Shown here: positions 35,436 through 47,338 of the stretch, one piece after another
How the letters are laid out: each line of letters starts with the position of its first letter
How positions within the stretch are numbered: the first letter of the stretch is position 1
Assembly: GCF_040712315.1 (NCBI RefSeq)
Contig: NC_134013.1
Span: 3,569,001 to 3,633,000, forward strand
Reading direction: 5' to 3'
Origin: Castanea sativa
Lineage: Eukaryota; Streptophyta; Magnoliopsida; Fagales; Fagaceae
DNA length: 64,000 nucleotides
Made by a program: the position numbers and the translations under genes
The notes under the pieces: generated by a model
Told to the model about the DNA's origin: nothing
Database searches by the model: none
The model's input: the letters and a program-made list of their open reading frames with translations, nothing else

Positions 35436-35985
35436 CATGTGTCTGTTTGTGCATATTAATGGTCTTTATATTAGGTAAAGGTGCTTAACATTTTAATTAA
35501 GCATTATGATCTATGTTTGTATGTTACTGTTCTTTGAAATCTTCTTGTTGAAGTTGAAGTATATTGGAAGCTTAACTTGATCACATTTGAGTAAAATTTT
35601 GTCTCAAGGTTTCAAGTAATTGTTTTTGATTGCAGCAATGATGATGATGATGTTTTTGGGGAATCAATAATTGGGTTGAACTCATATTTCTTAGGATGGG
35701 AGAGGGGCATGTGTTTGTTTGTGCATTTTAATGGTCTTTTTATATTACGAAAGGTGCTTAACATGTTAATTAAGCATTATGATCTCTGTTTGTATGTTAC
35801 TGTTCTTTGAAATCTTCTTGTTGAAGTTGAAGTATATTGGAAGCTTAAATTGATCACATTTGAGTAAAATTTTGTCTCTAAGGTGTCAAGTAATTGTTTT
35901 TGATTGCAGCAATGATGATGATGATGATGTTTTTGGGGAAATCAATAATTGGGTTGAATTCATATTTCTTAAGGATGGGAGAGGG
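35436..35985. repeat. tandem duplication, period 272 bp
   Basis: Unit 1 (35436-35707) and unit 2 (35708 to about 35985) share CATGTGT(C/T)TGTTTGTGCAT through GGATGGGAGAGGG, with few differences and a varying (GAT)n run. Confidence 0.9.
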
Positions 35986-36230
35986 TTTAATTTCACTTTT
36001 GGTACTCTGTCTCTCTCTCTACACGCACAAACATACTCCTTGAGTAATGTTTATGTGTGTATGTGAAGTTATGTGTGACAATGATGGCTGCTATGGAGGC
36101 TGGGATATCTATACCTGATTATATTTTCAAATCTAATTATGAAGAAATAAAAAGATTACTGTTGTATTTTAATTAAGGCTTGATTTGCAGCTTTGAGATA
36201 TGTTTTCTTTGCAATCTAGAGAATTTAATT

Positions 36231-36345
36231 GTTCAGATCTAAAATATCTTGTTCAATAAACAGGTCTATAATATCTTGTTCAATAAACAGGTCTACAATA
36301 TCCTGTTCAAATATCTTGTTCAGGTCTACAATATCTTGTTCATAT
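36231..36345. repeat. 27-bp minisatellite, about four copies
   Basis: The unit GTCTACAATATCTTGTTCA plus AATAAACAG is repeated; the last copies are shortened. Confidence 0.8.
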
Positions 36346-38170
36346 CTTTATTCAAGATATCGCACTCTTTCACACACGCACAAACTCCCCACAAGGCTAC
36401 AGCCTTTGAAGCATGTCCATAATTTGATCCCACTGTGCGCGTGTGGTGATTCTGAAGTTTATGCAGTCAGAACTTTTTGCTGGGCTCTGCATAAAATTTT
36501 GACATCTTTTGTAAAAGTAGCCTATGATAACCCACGACCTAGAGCAAAGATTTGGACATGTTGTCTAGAGACCGTTCAACAGGATCAGACCGAGTCATAG
36601 CAGCCTAGCATATCTCATTAATGATGGTGTGTGTGGCCTACATGAACACGACTATTATTACAATTGGCTTTTGCTGTGTTTTGAACTTATCCCATAATAT
36701 GTTCTTTATTCGAGCACGCAATAAGCTTGAAATCCACATAATCATCATCAAACGCCATGTGCAAGAGTAAATCCGGTTTAATATCCTATTTTTTTCCCCT
36801 CAGAAATCTAGTTTAGAATCTTGTGCTCTGAATTTCTAGTTTAAAACGTATTTTATGATTTGGGAACAATATTGCAATTTTTTTACATTTTTATATTTTG
36901 GCTTTGGTCAATCATTTTTCTTTTCTGCTCTACAGCTCAAGCATTTTAGTATGTGTTACTTTTTTCACGTGTACTCTCTGAGAGTATTGACGTGTAATTT
37001 CTACTTTTTCTAAAAAGTCACTGGCTGAATTGGCATTTTACTTTCTAATTTTTTGTCGCCTTGACTATTAGATAGAGATTCCTGAAGAAGTTAGAAGTAA
37101 ACATGTTTTTAAAATCGGATTACCGAATCATAATACCACTAGCATGGTGATTAGTCAAAATTTGCTATAGATTTGGCCACAAAGCAAGCGTGGATGAGCG
37201 GGCAGCTCGCGTACATATTAGACATTAGACAGAAGTCACAGACAGAAGCAGCCTAACTTGTATTGCACGGGTATATTGATTATTGACCACACCCTATTGT
37301 TTATGAGTTATGACCAATCCATTTCCTTTGTGTGTATCTGAATGACCAACAGTTTCATTGGTCCTTATGCGACCACGCCCTATGCACTTCCCTGGGGAAT
37401 GGTGAATGGCTTTGCTTACTAGAAAAGAAAGAAATAGGAAAACCAAAGAAACACGAATGAACTGTAACCAGTAAGAGCAAAAGCTGTCCAACTATGAGTA
37501 AAGCTTTAGAAATGACTAGCGTTATGGATTGCAGTTCGGCCCAAATTATTCAGCCTTTGTGTTTTTGGCTGGGTCTCACGGAACTGTTTGCGCATACTAA
37601 TGCATTTTTATGTCCTATGATATTGTTTACATATTTAAAAATTATTTTGCTATAATATTTTTAACAATAAATTTTTAATTTTTAATAAATAAGCAATATT
37701 TAAACAGAGTCTTATAATATATAAAGTAAGAAGAAACAAAAAAGGGAAAAAAATAAAATAAAGGAAGAGTATCATGGCAAATGGCTTAATTGCATGGATC
37801 AAAAATTTCAAAATCATACTTAATTATCAAGCCAGAGAACTGTCAGGGTTGCCAAATTGAAGCAGATTGGCAGAGGCAAATCATGAAAAGAAGAGAGTCC
37901 CAGTCTCCCATGCCATGTATATTATCTGCGGGTCCAATAGAGATAGACCACAAAGCCATGGTTTAAGGGTGTAGTCGTATAGGTTGTAGATTTCAGTAGG
38001 CCCAGTTTTAGATCCGGGGCTCTGGCCATAGGCCCATAGTTCCCAACCAATCAGCTCTCAACTATGTACAACCAAATTCATACAGATAAATCACCGTTTA
38101 TTTTGTTTGTAGTCTACATGTAATAACTTGCAATTTTATTAGGTTATGGTAAAGAAAATGATATTGATAT

Positions 38171-38529
38171 TCCTCTCCCAGCAACAGTGGCACAGGTAGA
38201 AGCGTTAGCAGCCAGAAAAGCAGCCGAGTTTGCTTTGGAGATCTGTATCATTTCTGCTACTTTCGAAGGTGACTTGGACATTATTTTCAAGGAGCTTACT
38301 AGTTCAGAACCATCTCTAGCATTAGATGGGCATTTGATTCAACATGTTAAATTTTTAGTTTCTCTTTCTAATTGCATTAGTTTCGCCCATGTAGCTCATG
38401 TTTTGGCTAGACGGGCTTTTAATTTGCTCAATTTGATTGTTTGGATGAAAGATATACCACTAGACATTTCTCATGTTTTTTAGGCTGATCTAGCATTTTG
38501 ATTAATTAAATGAGTAGTTTTCATTCTAA
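38171..38529 (+). mobile_element. 5'-truncated L1-type LINE (RNase H end) with 20-bp target duplication
   Basis: It encodes a plus-strand fragment ATVAQVEALAARKAAEFALEI... to DIPLDISHVF, the C-terminal part of the RNase H (RVT_3) domain of plant LINEs, including HVLARRA. The reading frame is open to the natural stop at 38481-38483. The element lies between two perfect 20-bp repeats AAAGAAAATGATATTGATAT (38151-38170 and 38530-38549), so only 359 bp were inserted. A small in-frame deletion near HVAHV is likely. It is not a host gene. Confidence 0.85.
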
Positions 38530-38549
38530 AAAGAAAATGATATTGATAT

Positions 38550-39324
38550 CGGTTTCAAAAAAGAAAAGAAAAAGATATTGATATCACATCTGTGTTACTT
38601 GACTATTAAAGAGCCAATAACCTACAATTTCAAACAACACTTCATCCTCCCATATAAACCTAGTAAGTTCATTAATTCAAACAATTAGTTTTTTTTTTTT
38701 TAAGAAATAATTACAACATGTTACTAACTCCACAGTTTGAACCATTTTTCTCCTAGACCCCAAATCACTTTGTACATGGAGAGGTGTCAATTTAGCTACA
38801 AGGCCTTTGACCAAACAATTAGTTTAAAATTACATAAATAAACCAATAAACTACAGATACAAATTTTTTTTTTCCGCTTAATATATGGTGTATTGTATTG
38901 ATGTATAAGAAACGGTCAAGCAAACAGGCTAATTATTAGTAAGGTTGTAAACTAGTTGAGCAAACATGTCACACTCAAAAGGCTTATGTAACCTTTGGGG
39001 CATAGAGTGTATCCTATAAAGCAAACTCATACTATCATACACCCATTCATCTTGACAAGGAATGACATTTTAATAAAATTTACAAGGCCGTTCACAAATA
39101 TATTATTATATATGAACTTGGTTTGTTTAATAGTTGAAGGCTTGAGCATAAAGTTGGATTTTAACTTTAAACTTGACTTGTTTGCCTAAAAAAATTGAAT
39201 ATAAACAAATTTTTTCTTAAGTAGAGCGATTTAAAAACAAATCAATTAATTTATAATCCTAATTATACTAAAAAAGCTATTACAAAAATCTTAAAAAAGA
39301 AGCAGAAAACAGGGAAATGTCCCT
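38550..39324. other. intergenic with antisense SINE-like fragment
   Basis: About 38690-38815 is SINE-like in antisense (poly-T, then AGTTTGAACCATTTT, ending AGCTACAAGGCCTTTGAC), related to 30030-30152. The rest is A/T-rich with no gene. Confidence 0.5.
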
Positions 39325-39327
39325 TTA

Positions 39328-39768
39328 GAGCATTCACAGTAGAAAATGTCATCCTATTCTATTTTACCATCTAAAAAACTATTATATCAATTATACCATA
39401 TCATTTTACAATACACTCAACATCCCAATTTTTATTTTCCTATTTTATTCATTAAAATAATATATATTACCCACTAAAATAATATAATATATTTCAATAC
39501 AACTCTCTCTTTCTTCTCCCCGATCTCCCTTTTACTTTACTAATTAAAATATATTATAATTTTTACTAAATTTAAGATGGCACTGTAGTAGAATTGTAAT
39601 TTTTTTTTTGCAATTGTAAAATTTTACAAGTTTCAATATTGGGTGATTTTTGGACTTTAATACTAAAATCCCTCCTACATATCCCATTTGGCAGTTCCAA
39701 GCTCTAACAAGCCCAGGTCAACGTGTTGGGTTTAAATTATAGTAAAGAATAAAACATTGAAGCTGCTC
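39328..39768. mobile_element. PIF/Harbinger-type MITE just upstream of MPDU1, TSD TTA
   Basis: Left end GAGCATTCACAG, right end GAAGCTGCTC, TTA outside both (39325-39327, 39769-39771). The TIRs match imperfectly. It ends 93 bp before the MPDU1 start codon, so it probably forms the proximal promoter or leader. Confidence 0.6.
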
Positions 39769-39861
39769 TTACTTACAAAATACTACAGCTAGTTCCTTTT
39801 CCCTTGAAATTGAAATCCCTCTCATATTTATTTGGATCAAAGACACAGAGAGATAGAGAAA

Positions 39862-42800
39862 ATGGAATATCTAGGGATTGATTTTAGTTGTGCATTGGGT
39901 TCGCTCCGCCAAGGCAAAATCCCAGAGAAAGACTGCTTGCTGCCTCTCATTTCCAAGCTCCTCGGCTATTGCATCGTCGCTGCCTCCACCACCGTCAAAC
40001 TCCCCCAGGCACGTATCATCTACATCCATAATTCAAATACTTGTTTAGTTTAGTTTTAATTTTGAATAATCATGTCTTTGAATTTTCATATCTCACTGCT
40101 AATTTAGGGTTTTGACTTAATCAGTGCTTGAGATTTGGGGGATTGTGTTTGTCACATTCAAAAATTAATCTTAGGGAATGCTTAGGACTCGAACAAAGGA
40201 ACATGTGAGATCAATTTTCATCAATTGTATGACCAACAACTCATTTCATGGTTTTAAAGTTAGCTCAACTGGTTAAGTTTTATGTCGGCAAATCCTAGGT
40301 CCCATGTTTGATATAATAGGTTCAAATCCTATTGAATTAATAATTTTTAATAATGAAAAGCAATTTGGAGAACTTAAATTGCGGCGTAGGAATTTAATGG
40401 ATTGCTGATGTAACATGTTATAAGAAATGATTTTTGGTTGATTGAGTTGATGTCGGTAGTGATATGGCGGTTTTTGTTTTGAGATTTGCAGATTTTGAAA
40501 ATTTTGAAGCATGGAAGTGTCAGAGGCCTTAGTGTTGTGGCCTTTGAGCTTGAAGTAGTTGGCTACACCATTGCACTAGCGTATTGTCTCCACCAAGGGC
40601 TTCCCTTTTCAGCTTATGGGGAGTTGGCATTTCTTTTGGTCCAAGGTATGTTGGCGATTCTATGTTTGCTTTGTATCTAAAGCATTGTAGTAATGTGGGT
40701 GTTCAAAACAAAGTACAAAGTTGTGCTTGTGAGTTGGGTGGGTGTAATGAGCTGTGCTTGCATCATGAGTGTGCGTAGAACTGTATGTGTTCTTGTCTGG
40801 CCCATAGACTTGATCCTGCATAGCTAATGACTCTGGTGCAAATGACGCTTCTTCCTCCTGCAACAATGGTTGGAGGGTGAGGGCTTGTGTTTAATACCCA
40901 TTGTGAGTGTGTAACTTACGAATAAAAGGTTGAATTGACACCCTAGGAGTTATAACAAGTCACGTGTGATCGGTGGCTGCTGAATTTGGGATTCTGTGGA
41001 GTCATGGTTATGGTGGGGGCTGACAATGGCTTACATGTTTTGAACTGGGAACAATGTCACCCGAGTCAGGTGACTCAATTTGTGTGGCTTCCAGGGATAG
41101 GTAACGTTGGAATTGTGGATAGGTAACATTGGAATTGCGGATAGGTAACGTTGGAATTGCATGTGATGGTGGTAAAATGTGATTGCCGATGATTGCAGAT
41201 GAGGCAATTTAGGTGTGGTGACAGATGGAATATTAGAGGGCTTGAATGCTTGATGTGTGGTGGTTGATGGTGGTCAATTATGATGGGCAGCAGTTTAAGG
41301 AATACATTGGCTATGATACCATATTTGCCATTTCATCCTTTTAATGAAGTAGCCTCTTTCTTTCTCTTTCAATGAAGTTTTCTTACCTACCATAAAAAAA
41401 TGTTAATTCTATTACATTATTAGAATTACTAGATTGTCCCTAATATATTACTCATAAAAAATATTTTACTTTTTTGTGTCTTTAGTATCTTGTAGTTACC
41501 AACCATATCTTACTGCCTTACGTTCTCTCCCAAAATTGATTTATGCTAGTTCTATTGTCTCGTGGTGTGGGGCGGATGCATTAGAAACTGACCTAAATTG
41601 CCATATTTAAGAAGTTATTTTGCTTGAATTCTACTGTCAGGCAAAAACCTGGCTTTTGGTTTGGTCTATTGGACCCCTTGGATGAGATTACTATCGCAAT
41701 AAGAAAAGCCGATATCAATTTTTAAAGGATCTAACAACTTCCTCTTCTGCTTGTCTGTTGCAGCTATAATTTTGGTTGCCATAATCTACTATTATTCTCA
41801 ACCTTTGGGTGTCACAACATGGATCAGGGCATTACTGTATCCTTCTTACTTTCAGTATAATATTTTGGATTTGTCTTGAATTTGCATTCTGGAATACCAA
41901 AAATATGGTCAACCTCTTCCTTAATATGATGGCTTTTCAGATATTGTGCTGTAGCACCTACCATCTTGGCTGGGCAAATCGATCCCATTCTCTTTGAAGC
42001 ACTATATGTGAGTAGCATTTTCCCCCCCTTCTACTCTGTACTTGAACATACACTGTCAGAGTTTCTTTCTGTTCTTTTTTTCCCTTGCATTTTTCTGTCA
42101 TTGTCTTAATAGGGCTATTGATTTGCATTAAAACATGCATTTCAATCTTCAGGCTTGTTTACACCTTTTTCTGTCCTTTGAGTTCTAAGGCTATCTATGT
42201 ATGAAGTTTTTCTAATGCGGAAAGATCTTTTACAGGCATCTCAGCATGCAATTTTTCTCTTTGCCAGGATCCCGCAGATATGGGCAAACTTTTCGGTAAG
42301 TTAATTCATGAAAGCCCTATTATGCTGTTAGATTGGATGTTATTACTTGCTGAGCTCTCAAATAATGTACTAACTGCATTTCTTACTTTCAAACTTTGCA
42401 AAGATTGTATAAATTTCCTTGTTAAATACTAATATGAAAATTCAGGCCCACTCTCCACTCTGTTCTCAAACCCAACACTCTATAACTTCATTAAATCTTA
42501 ATAAATATACCGATATATCATGAGTGTAAATTTGTACTAGAGTGAATCTCGAACCAGCAATGTGCATGTAAGCTACTAAATGCACTCCAGTTTGTGGGTG
42601 AGTAAATTAAAGGATGATTGGATCACTTTCTGGATGAGGCAATCCTGTGTTCCCATTTTATTCTGTTTACTGACCAATTTATACAATCTTTTGCCTGTCG
42701 ATTTTCAGTTACTTTGAGATCACACATGTTTGTAGCCTATTTACTCATGTTTTGGTGAACAAACCTTCTCTGAGCAGAATAAAAGTACAGGCGAGCTCAG

Positions 42801-44280
42801 CTTCTTGACATGTTTTATGAATTTTGCCGGTTCCATTGGTAAATCTATCTTTTTAGTTGATAGTGCTGTTAATGTATTACCTATTTATTTATAGAAGTGC
42901 TGAATTTACTTCTTTCTTTTGCAGTGAGAGTTTTTACCAGTCTCCAGGAAAAAGCACCAAGAAGTGGTATCCTTGTTTCATATTCTTAAATGTGATTTCT
43001 GTTGAATATCTCTAATGAGTTTTTTAAACAATGCTGATGATGACTTGATGAGTTTCAGATTTGAGAAGATAACCGTTGTAACTTGGGAGCCTCTAGCATT
43101 ATATTCTTAAAAATGATGATTTTAATGAAAAAAAAAATCATTGATTTGGAATATTTTATAAGACTAATGATACATCCACAATATTTTCAAATAACTTCAC
43201 AAAATCCTAGGTGGTAAGTTGTTACTGGTTCTAATCTAGGCCTACCACTTACATTACATTTTACCCACTAATAACAACTTACTTTTTAGGATTTTTTTGA
43301 AATTGTTGTGAAAATACTATGAATGTAGCATTACTTGTTTTATAAAGGCTAAATGGCACATCCATCCCCCATAAGAATGGGGTGGTGGGGGCTCAAATCC
43401 CATCGGGTGCAATAAAATTCACCTGGCGCAAAAATGGGAACAAAAGGCAAATTTTGTTTTTTATGCCTTTTTGGTCTTAGTGTTTTAAAAAGTGATGGCG
43501 ATTCAGGTATTGTGATGGCTTGTTTCACTTATCAAAAGAAAAAAAAAAGGGTATTATGATGGCTTGTTTCAGATTTCATTGTATTACTGATTTAGGCGTA
43601 CCACTTATATTACTTTTTACTGACTAATAACAACTTACTTCTTAGGATTTTTTTGAAATTGTTGTGAAAATACTATGAATGCAGCATTAAAGGGAACAAA
43701 ATGGAAATTTTGTTTTTATGCCTTTTTGTTCTTAGTGTTTTGAAAAGTGATGGCGTTTTAGGTATTGTGATGGCTTGTTTCACTTATCAAAAGAAAAAAA
43801 AAAGGGTATTATGATGGCTTGTTTCAGATTTCATTGTATCACTGATTGCTCTCGTATAAGAAAAACTATTTCATGTTGTTATTATTGCATCCTAATAAAA
43901 TTCAATTTTATGTGGAAAAGGATAGTCTTCTAGTAACTTTGGTGTCATAAAAGATGCTAAATAAAACAATAGGTATGATTTTGTCTACATGAAGATTGTA
44001 CTGGTTCAAAAAATTCTGCTCCATTCCACTGGGTCTTTTAATTCATGCTTCCCCAACCTATTTCTTGTTTATCAACACTATGTACACTAATGATTTCTAT
44101 GTCTTACTTAAGCTTTTGATGGCAGTTTTTTTGTTTATTGTGCATAAACCAATTGCTATCCTTAATTCTTTTGAAGTTGTTATGGGCTCTGCAATTGGTA
44201 TTGCAACCAATGGTACCATCCTGAGTCAGATACTTTTGTACCGAAATGCTCGTGCCACAGAAGAGAAGAAAAAGAAGTAG
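39862..44280 (+). CDS. MPDU1: mannose-P-dolichol utilization defect 1 (MPDU1) homologue, PQ-loop protein
   Basis: Eight exons: 39862-40008, 40492-40645, 41764-41836, 41941-42007, 42236-42295, 42778-42838, 42925-42966, 44177-44280. They join in frame to 235 residues, the normal size of plant MPDU1. The protein is a small multi-span ER membrane protein of the PQ-loop family, needed in animals for use of dolichol-linked mannose and glucose in glycan assembly; the plant role is inferred. PQ-loop signatures: KLPQ (about 46-49) and RIPQIW (about 158-163). The end EEKKKK gives a KKXX-type ER retrieval signal. Start is [10 protein letters not shown]; the upstream in-frame stretch begins at a TTG. All introns are GT-AG except intron 1, which needs CAG|GCACGT as donor (GC-AG) to stay in frame. 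A MITE lies 93 bp upstream. Confidence 0.92.
40249..40375 (+). mobile_element. SINE-like insertion in MPDU1 intron 1
   Basis: A tRNA-like A box TTAGCTCAACTGGTTAAG (about 40260) and B box GGTTCAAATCC lie about 60 bp apart, too far for a real tRNA, with no acceptor stem. Confidence 0.6.
41095..41160. repeat. 22-bp minisatellite in MPDU1 intron 2
   Basis: Three copies of GGATAGGTAACGTTGGAATTG(T/C), starting at 41095, 41117 and 41139. Confidence 0.9.
43164..43334. mobile_element. palindromic MITE in MPDU1 intron 7
   Basis: The left arm CTAATGATACATCCACAATA... and the right arm ending ATGAATGTAGCATTAC are inverted copies of about 70 bp, meeting near AGTTGTTA/TAACAACT. Confidence 0.7.
43246..43855. 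repeat. tandem duplication in MPDU1 intron 7
   Basis: The block with TAACAACTTACTT...GAATG(T/C)AGCATTA and the following 'gatggcttgtttcacttatc' part occurs twice (about 43246-43590 and 43591-43855). The first unit has an extra SINE-like insert (GGGCTCAAATCCCATCGGG, about 43387). Confidence 0.75.
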
Positions 44281-45130
44281 AACAAGAAGACGTGGTGTCA
44301 TCAGTCATCCTCAGCAGGTGGTGCAACTGGCCAACTTCACAAGTTCATCAGTACTTAAGGTGTCATCTTTCTTCGAGTGTAGCTGAACTCAAACGTATCA
44401 ATGGATGTTCCAAGTGGGGCATGCATAAACAAATGTTAGCAACTACTTCTATTTGATAATTTCTTATTGTTTATTAAATGAATTATAAAATTAGAAAAAG
44501 AAAAAAGGTCCTCTTCTCCTTGCATTAAAACCTTTATACTTTATAGTAAAGCTTTATCAGAGTTTCTCATGGATCTCATTAGTATTTTTTTGCACCTACT
44601 AAGCTGCCTCACCCACTACCTGGGCCTGGGGAACTCATTGGAAAATATTCCCCCTTCTTTCTTTCCCCCTTAAATATCATATTTCAATTGCTTTTTAAGA
44701 TATTCACATTTTTTTTATACATAATTTTCTGTTGCTATATTTAAGACATTCAATTTACAAATAACTCCTTTGGAGTCTGAATCACTCCATGCTATATCTT
44801 CTTCTTCTTCTTCTTCTTCTTCATTAATGGAATGTATATGTAATTATATGTAGTGTTGATGCTACCCTGAATCACTCCATGCTATATCATCTTCTTCTTC
44901 TTCTTCTTCTTCTTCTTCTTCTTCTTCTACTGCTTCTTTTTCATTAATGTATATATAAAGAAGCCTTCATACTTTTGAGAACCCAAGCCCACCATTACAG
45001 GTTGGGCAAATGGCATATTTTGAGATATGCACGAGCATGAATGCTCAGTGCAGGTTTTGTTTTGTTTTTGAATTGGTTAGAAATATTATTACATAAATAC
45101 GCCATCTCTCCCCAAGCTCAAATCGAGACC
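44281..45130. other. intergenic, duplicated (CTT)n microsatellites
   Basis: Two (CTT)n arrays (44797-44822 and 44889-44928) each follow GAATCACTCCATGCTATATC, an 88-bp local duplication. No gene. Confidence 0.8.
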
Positions 45131-47322
45131 AGTGCTTCTTCATGCACTTAAGGCATAGGAAGGTACCATCTGGGTCAACTCAGTGGCGGTATAAGTGTAG
45201 TTGGACAAACACATGTTTGAAATTGGTATAATTTGAATCAACTTTGATATTTATTATTCATTCAAGTAAATATTTTGATATCTGACTGAGTCTCATCGAT
45301 CATATCTTAAGTTCCCTTGTATTGACTGATAAATTATATAGTTGAATTTAATTGTGTTATGAAAAAAGAAAAAGAAAAAGGGTTTTGTATCCAGCGGATA
45401 ACAATGACTGACAAATAAAATTTATATTCTTGTTCCATTATCTCATGGCCCAAGCAGGCCATACCTCACACTCACAGGTGTTTTAGTTTAACACGGCTTC
45501 CCTAATTCGATCACTCCTAGACTTATAGGTTCTATGTTGCGGCCACCTCGGCTTCTACATGAACTGCGTCTACCTTGTGGGGTTATACTTACGTAAACAT
45601 CATCATATGATTCTTAAAAACTCTCTTAGGAATCCATGCAATTGGTATGGTTATATACCTAAAATATGTAATCTTCAATCTGGGTAATATAACCATGGTA
45701 TGACGTGGACAATATGAATGAGAAAACAACATTTTAGTATGGACGTGTTTAGAAAAAAGAAAAAAGAAAAAAAGAAATAGTAGTATAAACTATGAAGTCA
45801 AGACCAATTTAAAATATATGTTAGATAAAAGAGAAAGAAAAGTATATAACTTTAAGAAAGTATAAGTGTCTTGTCTACTTGTTTCTTTTGTTTTTTTTTC
45901 TTTCCTTGTTTCGTTTTCTTTTGAGTTGGAGAAGGTATTTATTTTTTGATACGATATAATCTTATATATAGTAGAAGTTATAGATGAGCCTCACATGAAC
46001 TTAATTTTAACAAAATCGAAATTAAGACTAACTTGGAAGCTTTTTCTTTTTTTTTGAGAAACACACACACACACACACACATATATATACACACACATAG
46101 GGGAAGGGGGATGAGATAAGGGAAACTTGGAAGCTTTTTAGGTCTGTTTTTTTGAAGCCAAAATTAGAATTTTCATGTTTGATAGAATTTCAGATTTAGA
46201 CTTAATCATTTCCTCTTTTATATAGTTATGACTGCAAACAAAATTTTGGCAAATCTTTGGGTTTTCATGAAGCCTTGGACTACCCATCTAAGTTCATACT
46301 TCTAAACATATTTGTGAACTACTAGATGGCTGTGGGACGGATTAATTTTAAAATAAATTAAATATTATCAACTTTAATTTTCTTGCTGTAGTTAAATATT
46401 ATCAACTTAAAAAAAAAAATTCTATCACACAAGATTTCCAAAATCTATAATTAATACTGAATCTAAATTATTGACTTCAAATATTTATTTTCTTTTTAAA
46501 AGAAGATTCAAATATTGATTTAAAAAAAAAATCAAATATTGAATTTGATAATGAAACACCAAGCACACAAAAAAAATTTCAATATCAAACATTCTATCAA
46601 ACAAGATCTCCAAAATCTATAATTAATATTGAATCCAAATTAGAAATTTGATTTGACTTCAAATATTGATTTTTTTTTTTATAAAGAAGTTCAAATATTG
46701 ATTTAAAAAAAAATCAGATATTGAATTTGATAATGAAACACCAAGCCCAACAAATTTTCAACTTCAAACTTATAAAAATCCATATATATTACTTGAGGCA
46801 ACAAAATCCAACTTGATGCTCAACTGCAGGAGATGAAATTAATTTCTTCATTTTAAGTAAGACTCCTAGTTCCCTCGAAATTGGGATAACTAAGATTTTT
46901 AATTTTCTCAAAATGCTGGATAATTTCGAAAATCTTATCTTAAATTCCTACCTAGTTTTATAGATAATCAAGATTTCTAATTCCCTCAAAATTCTCGATA
47001 ATTTTGAAAATCTACCTAGGTGGATGAAATAAGGAAGGATAATTAATTCTAATCCAAAACGAACTAGCTAATGTACCCATAGGCTTATAGAACTATTACA
47101 CTACCAAAAACCAAGTACTTCTACGATTCCACTTGAAAAAAACCTAATTCTGCAAAGCCATCTTCACCTTTTATTATTAAAAAAAATACACATCTTGGAA
47201 TTGCTTTTCAACATGCGAAAAATCAAAGCTTTCAACATGTTTTTCTTCTTAGTCTTCTTAGTCTGCATAGTCCTCCCTGATCCTTCTATGATGGCCCAAG
47301 AACCGAAATTCCCCAATATTGC
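45131..47322. repeat. SASA-esterase upstream duplication, unit A
   Basis: Unit A starts TGCTTCTTCATGCACTTAAGG and runs through promoter DNA to the first 33 codons of the esterase gene, then meets unit B at TTCTTCAAGCACTTAAGG. It is about 85-95% similar by eye to 47323-49140 at both ends. Its middle (about 46150-46800) holds extra sequence, including (AC)n at about 46060-46100 and a local tandem repeat (46411-46760). Confidence 0.85.
46411..46760. repeat. local tandem duplication, about 180 bp
   Basis: Two copies of a unit with TTCTATCA(A/C)ACAAGAT and GATAATGAAACACCAAGC inside unit A. Confidence 0.85.
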
Positions 47323-47338
47323 TTCTTCAAGCACTTAA
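47213..47338 (+). pseudogene. orphan 5' end of SASA esterase (signal peptide plus new tail)
   Basis: ATG at 47213 opens 41 codons: MRKIKAFNMFFFLVFLVCIV... through MMAQEPKFPN, then IASSST and TAA. The first 33 residues match the intact gene at 49030 (6 differences), including the hydrophobic signal peptide. After FPN the frame runs into duplicated promoter DNA of unit B. The promoter-like flank is retained, so it may be transcribed. It lacks every catalytic block of the esterase. Most likely a by-product of tandem duplication; a secreted peptide is conceivable but unsupported. Confidence 0.75.

Larger units (their letters stand above)
33809..38150. other. intergenic region downstream of F-box gene
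   Basis: I find no coding gene. It contains a compound (TC)n(AC)n microsatellite at about 34640-34673, a 272-bp tandem duplication (35436-35985), a 27-bp minisatellite (36231-36345) and A/T-rich stretches. The ORFs at 34363-34814 and 36229-36600 cross the microsatellite and minisatellite and lack recognisable domains. Confidence 0.6.

Noticed and set aside
38187..38483. Small host gene of 98 residues
   Set aside because: The sequence is the end of a LINE RNase H domain bounded by a 20-bp target duplication.
40260..40340. Possible tRNA gene (A box and B box)
   Set aside because: Box spacing and missing acceptor stem point to a SINE. The same holds for tRNA-like stretches at 7538-7625, 16160-16290, 30030-30152, 43387 and 50100-50195.
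44797..44928. CRISPR-like spaced repeats
   Set aside because: They are (CTT)n microsatellites in a plant nuclear context, not repeat-spacer units.
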